A stretch of 64,000 nucleotides of DNA, taken from NCBI RefSeq assembly GCF_014287435.1, contig NZ_JACOPG010000004.1, positions 62,001 through 126,000 of the forward strand, written 5' to 3'. A program made the translations under genes and the position numbers. The notes beneath the pieces are model-generated. The model made no database searches, had not been told where the DNA came from, and saw only the letters and a program-made list of their open reading frames with translations. Within the stretch, counting starts at the first letter, position 1, and every line of letters begins with the position of its first letter. Shown here one piece after another: positions 61,399-64,000 of this stretch. This DNA comes from Roseburia lenta (GTDB lineage Bacteria; Bacillota; Clostridia; Lachnospirales; Lachnospiraceae).

Positions 61399-62325
61399 AT
61401 GAAATTTTCCGGTATTGGCGGTCAGGCGGTCATGGAAGGTGTGATGATGCGCAATGGCAATGATTATGCGATTGCGGTCCGCTTAAATGACGGCTCGATC
61501 CATGTAGATAAGAAAAAGACAAAAGGGCAGGAGGGCATCTGGTATAAGATCCCGATCATCCGGGGTATCTGTAGTTTCGTTTCCTCCCTTGTGATCGGTA
61601 TGTCAACACTGATGGATTCGGCATCCTATTTTGAGGAGGAAGAACCAACGGTCTTGACGGAGGAAGAAAAGAAAAAGAAAGAAAAACAGGACAAGGCAGA
61701 AATGACAGGAACACTTTTGTTTTCCATTGTTCTGGCGCTGGTCATTTTCCTTTTGATCCCATATTATTTTTCCCGTTTTGTGGGAAGATTTGTAGATTCG
61801 ACAACGCTGATGGCTTTGATCGAGGGCATATTCCGCATACTGATCTTTGTGGTCTATGTGAAGGCGATCTCCTGCATGGAAGACATCAAGCGGGTCTTTA
61901 TGTATCATGGGGCGGAACACAAGTGCATCAACTGTATTGAGCATGGTCTGCCACTGACGGTGGAAAATGTGCGTAAGAGTTCGCGCCAGCACAAACGCTG
62001 CGGAACCAGTTTCTTACTCTTTGTGCTCATCATCAGTGTGGTCGTATTTATGTTTATCCGCTTTGACTCACCGGTCTTGCAACTGGTATGCCGTCTGCTC
62101 TTGATTCCTTTGATCGCCGGCGTTTCTTATGAGTTTATCCGTCTGGCGGGACGCAGTGAAAATCCTCTGGTGCAGATTCTCAGTAAGCCGGGCTTGTGGC
62201 TGCAAAATCTGACGACCAGTGAGCCGGACGATGCCATGATCGAAGTAGGGATGGCATCGGTAGAAGCGGTCTTTGACTGGAAAAAGTTCCAAGAAGAAAA
62301 TAAGGAGTGCTTCGATGAAGTATAG
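61399..62325 (+). CDS. DUF1385-family membrane protein
   Basis: The protein of about 308 residues begins MKFSGIGGQAVMEGVMMR, the family signature. It has a hydrophobic segment near 40-60, a highly charged stretch (EEEEPTVLTEEEKKKKEKQ), and then four or so membrane helices. The conserved YHGAEHKCINCIEHG and RQHKRCGTSF motifs carry His and Cys residues that could bind metal. Function is unknown. The ATG at 61399 fits the family start better than the one at 61372, which lacks a ribosome site. The neighbourhood before prmC is conserved in Firmicutes. Confidence 0.88.
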   Translation: MKFSGIGGQAVMEGVMMRNGNDYAIAVRLNDGSIHVDKKKTKGQEGIWYKIPIIRGICSFVSSLVIGMSTLMDSASYFEEEEPTVLTEEEKKKKEKQDKAEMTGTLLFSIVLALVIFLLIPYYFSRFVGRFVDSTTLMALIEGIFRILIFVVYVKAISCMEDIKRVFMYHGAEHKCINCIEHGLPLTVENVRKSSRQHKRCGTSFLLFVLIISVVVFMFIRFDSPVLQLVCRLLLIPLIAGVSYEFIRLAGRSENPLVQILSKPGLWLQNLTTSEPDDAMIEVGMASVEAVFDWKKFQEENKECFDEV

Positions 62326-63151
62326 AGAACTCTTAAAAGAGGGCATGGAAGAACTGAAAAAAGCAGGGATCACAGATGCACAGATCGATGCAGAGTACCT
62401 CTTGGAATATGTTTCCGGAATGAACCGGGCGTCTTATCTTATGTGTATGATGGAGCAGGCGCCGGAAGATGTGATAGAGCGCTATCGCGAGTTTATAAAA
62501 ATGCGCGCGGCGCATGAACCTTTGCAGTATATCACCGGGGAACAGGAATTTATGGGACTGTCCTTTGCAGTTTCGCCGGAGGTTTTGATTCCAAGACAAG
62601 ACACTGAGTCCTTGGTGGAAGAGACACTGTCTGTCCTTAAAGACGGCGATCTTATTCTTGATATGTGTACCGGAAGCGGCTGTATTTTGATCAGTCTTTT
62701 ACATGAAAAAAAGACTTGTCAGGGTATAGGCGTTGATGTGGCAGCGACTTCTATTGCACTCGCCAGGGAAAATGCCGTGCATAATCAGGTGGAGGCAGAG
62801 TGGCTGGTCAGTGATCTTTTTACAGAAGTGAAGGGCGAGTTTGATGTCATTGTTTCCAATCCGCCTTATATTGCGACGCGTGATCTGGAAGAACTCATGC
62901 CGGAGGTTATCTGCCATGAGCCAAAGCGGGCATTGGACGGTCACGAGGATGGCTTGTATTTTTATCGCAAGATCATTGAACAGGCACCGCTTTATCTCAA
63001 ACCGGGCGGCCGGCTTTTGTTCGAGATCGGCTACGATCAGGGCGAGAGCGTCCCGGATCTGCTGGCGCAGGCAGGCTTTTGTGACATCGCCGTCATAAAA
63101 GATTATGCCGGTAATGACCGCGTTGTCCGCGCCCGCCTGCACGACTTGTAG
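62315..63151 (+). CDS. prmC: Peptide chain release factor N5-glutamine methyltransferase
   Basis: The 278-residue SAM-dependent enzyme methylates the GGQ glutamine of release factors. It has an N-terminal helical domain (residues 1-80), then the Rossmann methyltransferase with ILDMCTGSGCILISLL (SAM loop) and the catalytic VSNPPYIATRDL. The ATG at 62315 follows AAGGAG and overlaps the end of the DUF1385 gene by 11 nt. Its substrate, the prfA product, is encoded next. Confidence 0.95.
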   Translation: MKYRELLKEGMEELKKAGITDAQIDAEYLLEYVSGMNRASYLMCMMEQAPEDVIERYREFIKMRAAHEPLQYITGEQEFMGLSFAVSPEVLIPRQDTESLVEETLSVLKDGDLILDMCTGSGCILISLLHEKKTCQGIGVDVAATSIALARENAVHNQVEAEWLVSDLFTEVKGEFDVIVSNPPYIATRDLEELMPEVICHEPKRALDGHEDGLYFYRKIIEQAPLYLKPGGRLLFEIGYDQGESVPDLLAQAGFCDIAVIKDYAGNDRVVRARLHDL

Positions 63152-63210
63152 CGGATACTGATATGAAGCTGAACATCTGCCTAGAAAGATTATATAAGGA
63201 GTGAACCAAT

Positions 63211-64000
63211 ATGTTTGATAAATTAGACGACCTGATTCTTCGCTACGAAGAAGTCATGAACCTATTAAGCGAACCGGATGTTGCCAACGACACCAACCGT
63301 TTCCGCAATCTGATGAAGGAACAGGCAAATCTGGCACCGATCGTAGATGCCTATAAAGAATACAAGGCATGCAAAGAGACGGTTGACGATTCTCTTGCCA
63401 TGCTGGAAGAAGAATCTGATGAAGAAATGCGTGATATGTTAAAAGAGGAACTTTCCACAGCAAGAAAGCGCATTGAAGAATTAGAGACACAGTTAAAAAT
63501 CCTGCTTTTGCCAAAGGATCCGAATGATGATAAGAACGTTATCGTAGAAATCCGTGCAGGCGCAGGTGGAGAGGAAGCAGCCCTTTTTGCGGCAGAGATG
63601 TATCGTCTTTATGTACATTATGTGGAAAGCCGTGGCTGGAAAGTGGAACTTCTGGAAGCAGACGAGACAGGCATCGGTGGTATGAAGTCAGTCAACTTTA
63701 TGGTAAAGGGCGAGGGCGCTTATTCCGTGCTCAAGTATGAATCCGGGGTACATCGTGTACAGCGTGTACCGGAGACTGAGTCCCAGGGACGTATCCAGAC
63801 TTCAACCTGTTCCGTGGCTGTTATGCCGGAGGCAGAGGAAGTAGACGTACAGATCGATGAAAAGGATATCCGTATTGATGTTATGAGAGCGTCCGGAAAC
63901 GGTGGACAGTGTGTCAACACGACGGACTCTGCGGTGCGTTTGACTCATTATCCGACCGGTATTGTTATTTATTCCCAGACAGAAAAATCCCAACTGCAGA
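63211..64000 (+). CDS. prfA: Peptide chain release factor 1 (3' end outside window)
   Basis: The first 263 codons of RF1 are present; the frame is open at the window end. It starts [20 protein letters not shown] after AAGGAG. Domain 1 is a coiled helix region; then come [21 protein letters not shown], the GKxS-like region [20 protein letters not shown] and the catalytic loop [18 protein letters not shown]. The GGQ is intact; the residue after it is Cys where many RF1 proteins have His. Confidence 0.96.
   Translation, partial: MFDKLDDLILRYEEVMNLLSEPDVANDTNRFRNLMKEQANLAPIVDAYKEYKACKETVDDSLAMLEEESDEEMRDMLKEELSTARKRIEELETQLKILLLPKDPNDDKNVIVEIRAGAGGEEAALFAAEMYRLYVHYVESRGWKVELLEADETGIGGMKSVNFMVKGEGAYSVLKYESGVHRVQRVPETESQGRIQTSTCSVAVMPEAEEVDVQIDEKDIRIDVMRASGNGGQCVNTTDSAVRLTHYPTGIVIYSQTEKSQLQ

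Noticed and set aside
63880..63930. GGQC instead of GGQH in RF1 as an anomaly
   Set aside because: The GGQ itself is intact and I believe Cys at the next position occurs in related clostridial RF1 proteins, so it is probably normal variation.
1..64000. CRISPR arrays, prophage genes, tRNA or rRNA genes
   Set aside because: No regularly spaced repeats, phage structural genes, tRNA-like folds or rRNA sequence were seen on reading both strands.

Overview
The window looks like a chromosomal stretch of a gut Lachnospiraceae-type Clostridium (family-level inference only). Supporting signs are moderate GC, AGGAGG-type ribosome sites, a T-box ahead of trpB, a Zn-type L31 gene, the clostridial order rho-rpmE-DUF1385-prmC-prfA, a one-chain pyruvate:ferredoxin oxidoreductase, PPDK, and many GPH-family sugar transporters beside GH78, GH3 and GH43 genes. 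No tRNA, rRNA, CRISPR array or prophage was seen.

Layout. Positions 1-4.4 kb hold the end of a GPH transporter and an alpha-L-rhamnosidase (GH78). From 4.4 to 5.6 kb lies an IS481-like insertion sequence; directly after it comes a glycyl-tRNA synthetase gene that has lost its 5' end. From 6.7 to 34.6 kb is a sugar and plant-glycoside island. It contains a PocR/AraC regulator divergent from an aldolase-isomerase-kinase-epimerase operon; an AraC regulator divergent from a GH3-transporter operon; and a second AraC regulator divergent from an operon of GPH transporter, tannase-like esterase, GH43 and chemoreceptor. A secreted esterase on the minus strand follows, then an operon of diguanylate cyclase, serine beta-lactamase-like hydrolase, metallo-beta-lactamase-fold hydrolase, GPH transporter, alpha/beta esterase and a second GH78. 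Together these suggest uptake and cytoplasmic dismantling of esterified or rhamnosylated plant compounds, with local regulators and a local chemosensor.

From 34.8 to 41.4 kb is an intact ppdK, then a GH43 gene with gene debris, then a 1.63-kb near-identical copy of the 3' part of ppdK carrying a nonsense mutation. From 41.4 to 48.6 kb are a tryptophan T-box and stand-alone trpB, a GNAT acetyltransferase, a toxin-antitoxin remnant, a secreted C39-like protein, a domain-swapped GH3 and an ECF S-component. From 48.7 kb to the end are mostly housekeeping genes: an ABC-F ATPase, PFOR, a coiled-coil membrane protein, a CBS-type Mn pyrophosphatase, a flavin reductase-like protein, a DUF4364 protein, malic enzyme, rho, rpmE, DUF1385, prmC and the start of prfA. 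PPDK, PFOR and malic enzyme all act at the pyruvate/PEP node that would receive carbon from the sugar island.

The most unusual signal is that two housekeeping genes (glyS and ppdK) appear as 5'-truncated copies next to carbohydrate-active cargo. For ppdK the arrangement intact gene, cargo, 5'-truncated copy is what single-crossover integration of a circle carrying a 3' gene fragment would leave. The same model predicts an intact glyS upstream of this window.
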